This document shows, in pieces, positions 20,939 to 31,590 of a stretch of 64,000 nucleotides of DNA. This DNA comes from Leptidea sinapis (Eukaryota; Arthropoda; Insecta; Lepidoptera; Pieridae). A program made the translations under genes and the position numbers. A model generated the notes under the pieces. It made no database searches, was not told where the DNA came from, and saw only the letters and a program-made list of their open reading frames with translations. The stretch spans positions 8,068,501 through 8,132,500 of the forward strand of contig NC_066269.1 of the NCBI RefSeq assembly GCF_905404315.1, written 5' to 3'. Numbering within the stretch: position 1 is the first letter of the stretch; each line of letters starts with the position of its first letter.

Positions 20939-21265
20939 TGAAAATGATGAGAGTGAAATTTTAAAATGCGCGCGCATCACTGTAACACAAAAGTAACAGG
21001 TTGAAGTTGGTTCCCAAAAATTTTATGACGTTTGCGTTATTCGTTATTTTTTTTTTTTTGGTTTCTTCGTCCATTATCAGGCAAAGGGTTCAAGCCCATA
21101 CAGCCGTATTCATTACTTAATAATTAATTGTCAAAGGCATTTTTGCAAGATTTTTACAAAATTGTTCTTTCTAAAAAGAATGAAAAGAAAATAGAATAGA
21201 ATAGCATGAGAAATAAATAATTTTAATCATTTTTGCTTCGTTAGGCCAGAGAAGTATGACTTCTT
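20939..21265 (+). mobile_element. MITE family I, copy 1 (5' end missing)
   Basis: Shares 'gagagtgaaattttaaaatg', 'gcatcactgtaacacaaaag', a long T-run, 'gtttcttcgtccattatcag', 'gttcaagcccatacagccgt' and 'gttaggccagagaagtatga' with the copies at 26740-27077 and 44746-45065. The left terminal repeat is lost at the junction with the inverted-duplication arm. Confidence 0.65.
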
Positions 21266-21379
21266 GCGTGCAAACAAAAGTACACACACACATTTTTTTA
21301 TTATGAATAGAACAAATTTTGTCGGGCAGCTAGTACAAGATAAAGAGAAATGGACCAAATAAAATTTTGAATTTGTACC

Positions 21380-21460
21380 CTAAAAAAAGTGGAAGACAAT
21401 AGGGAATATAGAGGGGGATGGAAGGTGTTGGTATTTTAGGTATTTCTTTTGGCACGTTAG
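21380..21460 (+). repeat. 81-bp direct repeat, copy 1
   Basis: The sequence 'ctaaaaaaagtggaagacaa' through 'ttcttttggcacgttag' recurs at 21628-21709 with few changes. The right arm of the inverted duplication lies exactly between the two copies. Confidence 0.85.
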
Positions 21461-21474
21461 GTTAGGTTAGGTTA
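21457..21474 (+). repeat. Short TTAGG array (3.6 units)
   Basis: TTAGGTTAGGTTAGGTTA marks the edge of the inverted-duplication arm. TTAGG is the telomeric unit of most insects, but three units can arise by chance or slippage. Confidence 0.7.
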
Positions 21475-21476
21475 AC

Positions 21477-21622
21477 AAACTCTTTCGGGTGGAATTTCGT
21501 AAATTCTTTTCTTAGCTGAACTCCGCTCGGCAAAAGGAATATTCCTACTAAATTTCAAGTCTCTATTTATGGCCTTATGGCTCCAGAGATATCGTGATGA
21601 GTCAATACATTGGTGGAATTCT
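21477..21622 (-). repeat. Inverted duplication, right arm
   Basis: Reverse complement of 20791-20936, differing only near 'ttaagagatt' versus 'ttacgaaatt'. It is embedded between the two 81-bp direct repeats. Confidence 0.88.
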
Positions 21623-21627
21623 ATTCT

Positions 21628-21709
21628 CTAAAAAAAGTGGAAGACAATAGGGAAAATAGAGGGGGATGGAAGGTGTTGGTATTTAAGGGTATTTCTTTTG
21701 GCACGTTAG
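21628..21709 (+). repeat. 81-bp direct repeat, copy 2
   Basis: Second copy of 21380-21460. It continues directly into 'cgaataattatcag', whereas copy 1 continues into the TTAGG run. Confidence 0.85.
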
Positions 21710-22389
21710 CGAATAATTATCAGAGTGAATTTATCGATGCCCGCGCACACCATCACGCAGATTCGACACCCTGACTTTTTCGTTGGTCAACTAGAGACCA
21801 TTTGTATCATAGTTCTGCTACCATAAACCTCTTGTAGCTTATGTTTTGTCTAATGAACCACAACCAATGGAAGAGAATTAAAAATTATTTTGTTATTAAT
21901 TTATATGTGTAGTTTTTTTGTGACGCATGCAGTCGTCTAATTAAGATAATCGCTCTCTCGTTAGCGTTAAAAATCTATCACAATCATACTCGTAATTAGG
22001 GTGCCATGCCAGTGTCGTTGATAAACAAGTTCGTAGCGAATGCAAACACGTCCATTAGCGAAACGTTATTCATTTGCAATTTCAATCTGTAATCTATCGT
22101 TTAAAATTTATAGGCGACTAGCTGCCCCAGCAGTTGTATTGCCATATAAAGTAATAAAAATTTTTTTTTTTTTGGGGTATATGAGAAATAGATGACGATA
22201 CGACTTAAGATTTATCCATCTACATAAAAATTATCTAATAGATAGTTAACAACTGTAGTTAATCTACCAACTATAGTTAGCTAAAATTAAGTTTAAGTTT
22301 ATTTTTTACCTCCTGAGAAACTTAGAAAGATATAAAATTATAACTAGTTATTCATTTGAAACTATTCTATCAATTTGATTTCTGAACAA
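21710..22389. other. No gene seen; Helitron-like start at 22118
   Basis: AT-rich. At 22118 'gactagctgccccagcagtt' resembles the start of family N and adjoins the reverse family K copy. Confidence 0.35.
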
Positions 22390-22600
22390 CAGGGGACACA
22401 TCAAAGGAAAAACAAAATTGTACTTCTGTATTTAATTCCGAGCATTTTCATATTTTTACCTTTTAAACCTTCTCTGGACTTCCACAAATAATGCAAGACC
22501 AAAATTAGCCAAATCGGTCCAGCCGTTCTCGAGTTTTAGCGAAACTAACGAACAGCAATTCATTTTTTTTATATATATATATAGATGGAGAGAGTTAGTG
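22390..22600 (-). mobile_element. Helitron-like repeat family K, copy 2
   Basis: The reverse complement of the family start is clear: 'aaattagccaaatcggtcca', 'ccgttctcgagttttagcga' and 'aacgaacagcaattcat', followed by the AT microsatellite. Confidence 0.65.
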
Positions 22601-24099
22601 TTGCCGGGTACCCAACAATATTTTCGCCTTCAGTATCATTCTAAGTACCCTAAGTCTTAAAAGTTATTAATTTTCTTAAAACCTTACTACCTCTACAAAT
22701 ATTTTTGATTTTTGTTGTGAGTTTACTACTACATATACAGCGATTACGGTCTTACGACGGAAACGGCGTAAGCAACTTCCCGTACAGTTGTTCTCTTTTA
22801 AAGATTCTGGTACTGTCTATATGCCTATCTATCAGCGTTCGTTTGTCACGTAGATAATAATGTAAATGAAAACACATTTATTGTTATCAAAGAAAAAAAA
22901 ATACAGAATGACATACCACATATTTATTTTGTCTCAAAAGAAACGGCGTACATCCAAGCAGCGCGCGCTGGTTTTCCCCCGTCCCCCGTCCTTGTGGTGT
23001 TATTAGGAAGTTATTAGGGTCTACGACCACCAAATAGGTGTAAATAATGATGAAAATTTAAAACAATTAAACTTACAAATGTAGTTTCATATTACTCGCA
23101 TTTTATTAGCTTGTAACCTATATGTAGGTGTGTTTGTTTGTAACCGACTCAATTGGGCGCGATTTTGACCCACTTAAAACGGCCAGATTTCGTTCAAACT
23201 TCGTAGGTTTAATATATATAATTATATAAATATGTAATTGCTCTCATAATACCTTTACTTATTTACAGTGTATGCGAATTGATACATCTCCTCCACTTGT
23301 TACTGTTTTTTTATCTATTAATCACTTCTTCTCTGTGTTGTTTTGCCGACTTCAAAAAGGAGGATGTTCTCAATTCGACATGTACATCGATTACGTTGAG
23401 ATTTATCAACTGATTTACGGGATTCTTGTTATGGTTTTATTGATATGGAATAGTTGCTATTTTGTTCCATAAAACTCATTACAGCTCAACGATGTATTTC
23501 TTTTTCAGAATATTATTAAATATTAACGATATACAATAATTTATCAGTTAAACATATTTTATATATAATTATACTTACTTACCCGACGGGGGTACTTAAT
23601 TACCCGACGGAGTGGTAAAAACCGCGAAGTTGGCAACATTACCGCGAACAGGTTTTCTTTTTTCGCCCCGTCACACGTGCTAGTATAACTGACTGCAAAA
23701 GCCAGTTTGCACCTGCTGAATGCAGACGCGATAGACTATAGACGTATATACAACACATGCATAATATGAGTACATAGACTATAGACTGATATCGTTGGAT
23801 GTTTGCTGTGTCGACTTTCGCCTTTGTAATGTAAACAATTGAAGGACGTTGTTATTTTTAGTCTCTGTTGATAAATGCTATTGACAGCTTTACTACCGTT
23901 CTTAATCGCGAAATAATTAATCATTTCATTTATTGCCTGTTATGATATTGTCTATTCGTGTGGTGCGGGTGCTTCTAGAAAGGTCACTGCGTTGTGCTTC
24001 TATTGGGGTTGTCACTTTAATGAAATAAATAGTGTACGTCTCATTTCATATATTCAAAATAGGATGTGACATCACTTATTGAAAGTCAAAAACTACCAC
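22601..24099. other. No gene seen; dispersed repeat at 23095-23420
   Basis: 'gtaggtgtgtttgtttgtaa', 'accgactcaattgggcg' and 'cggccagatttcgttcaaac' recur near 38530-38640. 'gccgacttcaaaaaggagga' continues it. The open frame at 23272-23472 lies in this repeat. Confidence 0.4.
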
Positions 24100-24735
24100 C
24101 CATTCCAAAACGAATGCCTCAGACCTAAGAAGAACGGGCGCAACAAACTCAGCGGGCTTTTTTTTTCATCAAAAAAATATGTTTACTAAGTAATATTGTA
24201 AAATTAAACTTATTATTTAATAGCCAGAGGGCGGTCGCTCCATTCCCAACTGTGGTATGTGAAAGTCATTTATGTTATAGTAAACCTTTACCACACAAAC
24301 GTTTTTTAACAATTATTTTGAATAACGTAATGCTTTTTCTTTTCAACATTTTCTACGACCTTATTGTAAAGACTTACTAACTCGACTTAGCCGAGTAGTA
24401 GGCATTATAAGTTTATGTCTGTTCCTGGTGTTAACATGGTTATAACAGTTTCTAGCAAATTCACTTATGTGCCTATGAACATACATAACATTATCAAGAA
24501 TACATCGAGAAGCAACAGTCAATATTTTAATTTCTTTGAATTTTGCTCTCAATGATTCTGATGATGATATACCAGATACATAATAATAAAAGAAAAATAC
24601 TTGATAACAAGAAGTACAGTCATGTTTAAATAAAAAAAAAACCAAATCGTGCAACATTGGTATTTTAGAAATACAATGATTGTGACTGGATTCAGAAACG
24701 CGGAGTTTAATGGCTTTGGTTGCCAACGAATATCT
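24100..24735 (-). pseudogene. LINE reverse-transcriptase C-terminus and 3' end
   Basis: From 24726 the minus strand reads SSSESLRAKFKEIKILTVAS, then RCILDNVMYVHRHISEFARN and VNTRNRHKLIMPTTRLSRVS. This is the C-terminal tail found in Jockey/CR1-like insect LINEs (RN(K)FKEIxILTV, then NTRN..LxxPxxRL). The reading frame ends at 24361, and the similarity continues frameshifted to about 24100 through 'gcgcaacaaactcagcgggc' and a T-run that represents the element's tail. The palm domain is missing. Confidence 0.65.
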
Positions 24736-25039
24736 TTTTTTATGAAAAAGTATTATGTGTGTTGCTATTATTATTATTGTGCTTAAAACACCTTCATAAA
24801 ATCTATTTTAAGTACTCTAGTACTAACCATACATTAAAGGTAGATTGGCAAACTATCTCTCAATATTTTTTTCTCAGTAACGCATGGATGAGGTGCTCTG
24901 CTTTTCTTCGAGGTTTGTCTTTCTTTGGTTGAAGTCATGAGGGCGGAATGGCATTTTCTTGTGTTAACTCCACCGTATTCTTGGAAGTCTGCCTTTCTCC
25001 ATTCAATTCCTAAAAGCGGTCATAGCTCGCACTAAAGGC

Positions 25040-25400
25040 CTATTCTCTAATATTACTTCCCTACTCTCAAAATTCATAGAAAGCGAGATTAACTTCCTGA
25101 CAGCTCATGTTGCCATATGGCAACGGCATGAGACCACCGTGTAGTACGATGTTATGAAGTTAGCACACAAGACATTAACCGCCAGCTGTAGATAAGATAT
25201 ACAAAGAGTTTCATCCATTGATCAACCAACCTACTTTTACGACTTTTGCCGATCACCAATCTTCTGCTATGCAGATGGGCCGCAGCTATCGAAAGCAAAG
25301 GAGATGGCCTGGCTATGTTGAGGGCCTTTGATCGAATATTGCACAAGGCGCTTCTCTCGAAACTTTGATCATTTGGGCTTCCTGAGAGTTAATAAAATTA
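25040..25400 (+). pseudogene. LINE reverse-transcriptase fragment (decayed)
   Basis: One frame gives WAAAIESKGDGLAMLRAFDR and ILHKALLSKL (about 25265-25370). This matches the RT palm phrase 'ALDxxKAFDRVWHKALLxKL' with a deletion of a few residues before AFDR. Stops and frame changes on both sides show it is dead. The listed minus-strand frame here is a shadow. Confidence 0.5.
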
Positions 25401-25924
25401 GACCAGCACCCACTCTCTATCAGAGCTCTCGCTTGATATTTTCGCAGAATGAAGTAAAACGAAGACTCAAGACCCAGAAGATATAAGTTTAGGCGTTTAA
25501 GTTTACATCAGATTACCTAAAGATATTTATTTTAATTCGCCAATCTCAGTTATTAAGAAGAATGTAACAATATTCCATTTCAAGACGTGTGACCGAATCT
25601 CTAGTGCGATCGCAAAAGATTACAAATGATTTTAAAACGATTACAAATCATTTTTGTAAATCCTATTAAAATGAACAGTTCTATATTGTAATGTTCATTA
25701 ACGATGGAAATATTCAATCCAGTACAAACATTAGCTCACAAACACAATTTATTTAACCGGGTTAAACATAATCACTCTCGTCACGTTTTTTCGTTACCTC
25801 CATTGCAGTTGAATAACCTGTCAAAAACGACTGTTTTAGCAATGACACTCAACAGTGATCGCTTGAAGCAGGAGTCCTTGTGAAATATATTAGGAGGCTC
25901 CTCTGGCATTTCGCGTGCGTGTCC

Positions 25925-26190
25925 CACTAGCGAAGGTTGGCAGTCAGTTTTGTAAATTCAACTTTGTTCTACGCGAGGCGAAATAGTTCTGCCGCATTCG
26001 CGATTCCTGTCCACTATCGAATGTTCCGCAACCATGATGTTTTTCTGCGACCTACGCCTGTTCTTCCGGCAACTTTTCCTATCATGGTGATTTGTAGGAC
26101 TTCGTACGTCTCGTGCCGAAGCACGTGCCTCAAATATGCGACTTCCCTCATCTTGATGGTTTGCATGAGTTCGTTTTTGATTGATTGACA
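25925..26190 (-). pseudogene. Endonuclease/RT-type LINE C-terminus, fragment
   Basis: The minus strand reads IKNELMQTIKMREVAYLRHV, then LRHETYEVLQITMIGKVAGR, TGVGRRKTSWLRNIRQWTGI, ANAAELFRLA-stop and NKVEFTKLTANLR. The GxVxGRRxxGRRKxSWLRNIRxWTG pattern is the known C-terminus of insect endonuclease-reverse transcriptases. One internal stop breaks it. The plus-strand frame at 25937-26188 is its shadow. Confidence 0.65.
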
Positions 26191-26227
26191 GGTTAACTCA
26201 TCTGTACAGGACTAGCTTAATGGAAAA

Positions 26228-26470
26228 TCTCTCACACTGTAATCGGCCGCCACCTTGTTGACGTCATAGTGACGTCGGGTCCAGGCAAATCGCCAATTAA
26301 AAACAACAACGTCACGTGGACGTTGTTGTTAAGATTACTTAAAGTTAACCGAGGCTTAATGCCCCTGATATTCATAATCAGCTGATCCGACTGTATATAC
26401 TTCCCAATTATGGTCGTAGCAGAAATCACCGTCTTGTGGCCGTACCCGCGAGTCGCACGAATCTTGAAGT
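26228..26470. repeat. Repeat with ACGTCACGTGGACGT hairpin
   Basis: 'aacaacaacgtcacgtggac' followed by 'gttgttgtt' forms a near-perfect palindrome at about 26303-26331 centred on CACGTG. TGACGTCA-like and CGACGTCAC-like sites lie 40-50 bp upstream. No gene starts nearby, so a regulatory role is unsupported. Confidence 0.4.
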
Positions 26471-26739
26471 TGTCCTGCTCGTCTCGTTCCTTACTGTCAT
26501 AAAAAAACCTTGGTGTAGGGTATAACCACTTTCAGAATGGATATGGAAAAAGGCTGTGTCAAGTCCATGGTATATGAACGTCTGTTATGGCTTCACCTCT
26601 GCGAGGAAGACACTACAATGTGTGTTTTTAATATGTTATAATGATGTATCATCAAGCAATATAGGTACATACGTCATGCGCATCTTGGTCACTGACCACA
26701 CTGTCTCAGGTGTGTAAGCATCATAAAATTATTATTTTT

Positions 26740-27077
26740 GAAGTTATACTTCTTTAGGCGCGTTATGAAAAAATGATTAGAGTGAAATTTTAAGATGTGC
26801 GCATCACTGTAACACAAAAGTAGCAGGTTGAAGTTGGTTCCTAAAATTTTCTTACGTTTGCGTCATTCGTTTTTTTTTTTTTGGTTTCTTCGTCCATTAT
26901 TAGGACAGGCAAAAGGGTTCAAGCCCATACAGCCGTGGTCATTATTTAATATTTAATTGTCAAAGCCATCTTTGCAAGATTCTTACAAAATTCTTCTTTC
27001 TAATAACGTAGAATGCACGAGGAATAAATCATTTTAATGATTTTTGCAACGTTAGGCCAAAGAAGTATAACTTCTTG
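26740..27077 (+). mobile_element. MITE family I, copy 2 (complete)
   Basis: Begins GAAGTTATACTTCTTTAGGC and ends with the complement of CAAGAAGTTATACTTCTTTG. The long T-run and the phrase 'caagcccatacagccg' lie inside. It has no ORF. Confidence 0.75.
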
Positions 27078-27099
27078 TGTGCATACATAAGTACACACT

Positions 27100-27362
27100 C
27101 ACTTTTTTTATGGAACAGAGGACAAACTCGTTACATGATGTTAAGTGATCACCGCGCACATTCTTCTGCAATACCACAGGAATCACAAGAACGTTGCCGG
27201 CCCATTAAAAAAGTGCAGGCGTTTTTTTTTAAGGTACCCATGTCGTATCGTCCTGGAAACACCACACAATGGAGCTCATTCCATAGTTTGGTCAGGAACG
27301 CCACACATCCAGATTGTGGAGATATCCTAATTTATCGCGTGTCGTGCGAAGGTGAAACTTAT
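27100..27362 (+). repeat. SINE-like family B, copy 3
   Basis: 'agtgatcaccgcgcacattc', 'aatcacaagaacgttgccgg', 'acccatgtcgtatcgtcctg' and 'gtggagatatcctaatttat', ending '.gtcgtgcgaaggtgaaac'. Confidence 0.8.
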
Positions 27363-27394
27363 TAATATTTTAATATGAATTTGATGGCACATAG

Positions 27395-27600
27395 TACGAC
27401 AGACAGATGGCCGTTGGGGCAGTAAAGTCCTCGAATGGCGACCACGTACCGGAAGACACAGTGTTGGTAGGCCCACCACAGGATGGACCGACAATCTGGT
27501 CAAGATCGCCGTAATACGTTTGATGAGGGCAGCGCAGGACCGATCGTCGTGGAAATCTTTGGGGGAGGTCTTTGTCCAGCAGTAGACAGAGTCGCCACCG
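27395..27600 (+). pseudogene. LINE RT C-terminus, RTE-type, fragment
   Basis: Reads DGRWGSKVLEWRPRTGRHSV, then GRPTTGWTDNLVKIAVIRLM and RAAQDRSSWKSLGEVFVQQ-stop. The GRxxxGRPxxxWTDDLVK and AQDRxxWKSLGExxVQQ boxes are typical of the C-terminus of RTE-like elements. It is only the last 65 residues. Normal termination at VQQ suggests a 5'-truncated insertion. Confidence 0.7.
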
Positions 27601-27841
27601 CTATCAAATAATTATTGTGGAGATATACAAAAGCCGTCAGAAATAGATAATCGATAATTCAAATGCGACTCATTACCATGTTATTGTTATTTCATAAACG
27701 GAGCCAAGTCGCCGACGAGCGACGCGCACGTACACATCTGTAATTTACGTATTTAGTCCTCAGACTGTATAATTTATAACTGGTTATCGCTTATAATGAA
27801 AGCTTATTTTCAAATATTTTTCTTCAAAATATGATTTAAAA

Positions 27842-28080
27842 TCACTTAGTGAACTTTAAAAACTACCACCCATTCGAAATAGTATGCCTGAGACCTGAGA
27901 TGAACGCGCGCAAGAAACTCAGTGGATTTTTTTATCATAAAAATATTGTTACTATGCACGAACAATCGTACCATAAACATTTATAATTAAATGCATGCGG
28001 GTGTTCACTCCATTCCTAGTCTTAACCTTTACCACACAAATGTTTTTTAACAATTCTTTTAAATTTGGTAACACATTTGT
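27842..28080 (-). mobile_element. LINE 3' end, same family as 24.1 kb
   Basis: 'aaaactaccacccattcgaa', 'atgcctgagacctgagatga' and 'gcgcaagaaactcagtgg', a T-run, then 'tttaccacacaaatgttttt'. The order is identical to 24060-24320. Confidence 0.6.
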
Positions 28081-28295
28081 TATGTCATAGCTTTAACTGT
28101 TAACCGTAACGTTTAAGCTATTGTTAATGTTAAATAGCGACCTGTCAAAAGTTTTAAAAAAAATATTTGATATTGACTTGATATTAATTCACTTTTTAAC
28201 TTTATCTATGCCAAGCAATACGGTAGTGCAATACATTATGCAGTCTATGTCAAAGCCAGCGTTACTGTTCATCTTAGATCATTTACGTGTTTTGC

Positions 28296-28437
28296 TAGAT
28301 TGTGACAGCTGTGAACACAGATACAAAAAATTGAGGTGGAAAGTTAACCTCTATTTTGAGCAATGCACGCAGAATAACACAAACAAATCAGTCAACAAAT
28401 CGCGAGTGTAAGACGTAGCTTGTCACGAACACTAAAC
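28296..28437 (+). mobile_element. MITE family E, copy 2 (partial)
   Basis: 'gattgtgacagctgtgaaca', 'aatcgcgagtgtaagacgta' and 'gcttgtcacgaacactaaac'. The right-hand end is missing. Confidence 0.6.
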
Positions 28438-28742
28438 CTGGTAGTAATAAACCTGGTCTAATCTTAAACTTAATCTATAGCAGCTAATATGATGCAACCC
28501 ATTCTAATTCCTAAGTCTATGGTTAGAACAGAGTTTAAGTTTACGGTCCTTGCAATAATTTACGCGTCATACCCGCTCGGTCAGTCGCGGCCACCTTGGC
28601 CTTGTTTGCGAATTGTTGCGACCCTCGGATCACAGATATCTTGTTTGCTTCAATCATTAGCCATGAGACCAATGAGAGGCCCTGATTTTTTATTGTGTCC
28701 GATATGAAATCATAATAATGTAAAGACTATATAATGTACTTT
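28438..28742. other. No gene seen
   Basis: The 72-codon frame at 28489-28707 has no recognisable motif and no splice context. Confidence 0.35.
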
Positions 28743-28861
28743 GGACAGGATGCCGGCTAGATTATGGGTACCACAACGACGCCTATTTGTGCCGTAAAGC
28801 AGTAATGTGTAAAACATTACTGTGCTACGGTCTGAAGGGCGCCGTTGCTAGTGAAATTACT
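28743..28861 (+). repeat. SINE-like family A, copy 3 (5' half only)
   Basis: Starts 'ggacaggatgccggctagat' and runs to 'gctagtgaaattactg', then stops matching. Confidence 0.75.
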
Positions 28862-29069
28862 GTAGTGAACTTACTAAATTTATTCACTTTATCACTTTAA
28901 AAACATAACATATTTCAATTACAATTGCTTTCGTTTTAGCCTTAAATAAATACTTAATCAATCGGTAGTGTTCAATAAGTCGCCTGTAATTCATGAAGTG
29001 ACATTTTTATCGAGGCTATGTACCGTACCTTCTTAATTAGTTTTCTACTACATGGCCACATATATGTAT

Positions 29070-29800
29070 ATCTCTGGACCTCGCTGGAACATGAAGCCCC
29101 CTCCCGTTCCCCTTTCACCCCCTCGCGCTCGTCCCGTTGCCTCAGTACCTTACTGAGCAGGTTGCAGTTGTCAATAGTTCTGTAGTTTATATTCCTATAA
29201 TAGTACGGTCAGAAAAATAAAAACTCTTTGTAGTTAACCTAGATGCATTTACATCCATCAATAATACAGAAAAATAAATCGTAGTTTATGTATTAATAAT
29301 AATATCAGGATATTATTTAGTGAAGCTTGTTTTGCACACCGTAACAAAGCGACGATGTGACAATAAAAGTATTACACGGCCAAATAATCTCTGGAACTGG
29401 ATGGAACGTGAAGCCCCTTACAATCCCTCCTCCTCCTCTCCTGTTGCATTAGTACGGTTTGCAGTTTCATAACGGTTAGGTACAGGACGTGATATTTCGT
29501 GCTATCACTGCTTTGCTTTTGGAGTTTTCATTGTTACGTTTTGACTTTTGTTGTTAATAGATCTGTACTTTATATTGTTATAATAGTACGGCCAGAAAAA
29601 TAAGCACCTTTTGTACCTTCTTAATCTATTCGTTTCTTTTTTTTTTCAATTTTTCATCATTATATTATAATCAGCATCTTAACACAACACCTTTACATCA
29701 ATCAATAATACTGAAAAACATCGTTGTTTATTCATATTATAGTGAAGCTTGTTTTGCACACCGTAACAAACTGACGATGTGACGTCATCGTCGTCAGGTC
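29070..29800. repeat. Degenerate local duplication, unit about 420 bp
   Basis: Paired phrases: 'atctctgg.cctcgctggaac' at 29071 and 'atctctggaactggatggaa' at 29387; 'tataatagtacggtcagaaa' at 29196 and 'tataatagtacggccagaaa' at 29578; 'gtgaagcttgttttgcacac' at 29321 and again at 29741, with 'cgtaacaaagcgacgatgtg' versus 'cgtaacaaactgacgatgtg'. The order is conserved, so the block was duplicated in tandem and then diverged. Confidence 0.7.
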
Positions 29801-29974
29801 CACAGATAATGTAACCGGGTAGTATGTACCATCGACCTGGTTTATATTTGCACGAAAAGAATTGTATGACAATTGGTAGACTGTCTGTGTGTAATAAAAT
29901 AATAACAGTTACTAAGGAAATGTATGTTCAAGCCAATTTCGACCTTATTGTTTGTTATGACCGTAGGAATATGA

Positions 29975-30204
29975 CCTTAAGAGCGCTTTTGCATTACGCC
30001 CGATCAGGGTCCGATCCGTATCAGTCAATAAGAGGTCCGAAGTAGTCGTAAAGCTGTATTCTATTGTAGTTTACGCACTAGATCCGGCTACCGTCATCCA
30101 ATTTCTTTCCGTCAATCGTAGAAATAGTTCTACGACTAGTCCGGACCGTATTTTCACTGTTACGGTTCGGATTCTGTCGGACGTAGTGCGAAAGCGCTCT
30201 AAGG
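29975..30204. mobile_element. MITE family P (CCTTAGAGCGC termini)
   Basis: Left end CCTTAAGAGCGCTTTTGCAT, right end the complement of CCTTAGAGCGCTTTCGCACT. The match continues inward (CCGATC.GGGTCCGATCC versus CCGACAGAATCCGAACC). It is 230 bp with no ORF. The superfamily is not determined. Confidence 0.7.
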
Positions 30205-30608
30205 TTGCTAGCCCCACAAACGCCAAAATAGCGCATAGTTGAAACAATTTCTTGACGGTTTATATAAAGCTTATATTTCTACAAAAAATATTGTAAATCT
30301 GCAGAATATAAGAATAAAATTCATAACATTTCTATTTATTATAGACAGTGCGAAAAAAATACTCCTAACTTTTACAGTTGGAGCCAATCATTCAATCTAG
30401 ATAAAAATTGAACGAAAATTTATTGATTGTACACCAATACTATTTAACATGACATAGTTTTGTTAGTTTTGTAATGAAAGTTGTATTATGTTTGCATTAA
30501 ATTAAAAATTATTTTAATTTCGAATTAAGACTATGACGATCTTGTGCGAGAGTGGTAACCTAGCCACGCAGTATTCCTCAAGGCCGTTGGCTCGGTCCCC
30601 AGCCTTAA

Positions 30609-31047
30609 GGCGACACTAAATGCCAGCGACCTTGAGCGATATGAATTCACGGCTGCCGGCCCGCCATCTATGTAACGAAGCCAATATTTTCAAAATTCTT
30701 GCGTGGAAAACAGTTTATATGCTTACAATCCTCGTTATTCACTACTAATCTGAATAAATTAACCTACACAAAAAAGTAGAAGTTATAAGAATAACTTTTC
30801 TGAGAGAAGTACCAAAAAAATGCGTCACGCCATGCCAAAAAACTTGTTTAACTTCAAAGAAATGTGGTAGTTCAAAAAGGCTCGGCAGTGTTAACTATAA
30901 CCAACAGCGAGCATTAGCAACCTACAAATAAGACTTAAGGATATGTGTAACAGGATTAAGTAGTGTTCATAGCTCGAAATGCTATACTTTCACCACAAAA
31001 CTTGTCTAAAAACACCATGTTTGCGTGTTTTCTGCTTACTCTTCGCC
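30609..31047 (+). mobile_element. TTAA-target MITE family R, copy 1
   Basis: A 439-bp element with ends GGCGACACTAAATG and the complement of GGCGAAGAGTAAGC, flanked on both sides by TTAA (30605-30608 and 31048-31051). Copy 2, inverted, is at 44155-44592 and is also flanked by TTAA, while sequences outside differ. A TTAA duplication points to the piggyBac superfamily (known for that group). Confidence 0.85.
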
Positions 31048-31369
31048 TTAAGGTGGGTTACGATTGAATTTTGTCCATCGTACGTCCCGGGGTCTATCGG
31101 GGTTCAAGCCTCGTGGCTTATCACTGATCAACTTGAATCTGATCGAGATCACTTTTATATCTAAAAACCTTCACATGAGTGATGCCCGAGATTATAATTA
31201 AATACCACATTCCCTTAAGTACTAGTTTATGTTGTCTAAGAAAATTCAATCTAAATTCGTGATATTTTCAAATGTTTTCTTGTTTGGTATAGTTTTGTGA
31301 AGCTATTTGCTACAAATTAAAATATTACTTATAATATTTTTTTTAATATTACTTAGTATTTTCCTTGAT

Positions 31370-31590
31370 TAACGCGAGTATTATACATTTAAATAAAACA
31401 GTGTAACTCTGTTTTTACATTCCCCCTGTCCCCCAGTCCCTCTGAAAACGAGATCTGGAAAGGTCGGGTTAACTAAAATAATAAAAATGTTACTTTTATG
31501 CAAAAATATAATGTAATAAAAATGGTTACAATTACACGCGTTTTAATCCTTTAAAAGTGTTTTATTTGATATTCCTTATTCCATTATTTT
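31370..31590 (+). repeat. Dispersed repeat family S, copy 1
   Basis: 'acgcgagtattatacattta', 'cccctgtcccccagtccctc', and 'acacgcgttttaatccttta' followed by 'aaagtgtttt'. Matched at 37745-37970. Confidence 0.55.

Noticed and set aside
21457..21474. True interstitial telomere
   Set aside because: Only 3.6 units. Reported as a junction feature, not as a former chromosome end.
25937..26188. 83-codon plus-strand protein
   Set aside because: Shadow of a minus-strand LINE C-terminus with a recognisable family pattern.
26303..26331. Functional E-box/CRE regulatory site
   Set aside because: The CACGTG lies in a palindrome within repeat-like DNA and no gene starts near it. Left as a repeat.
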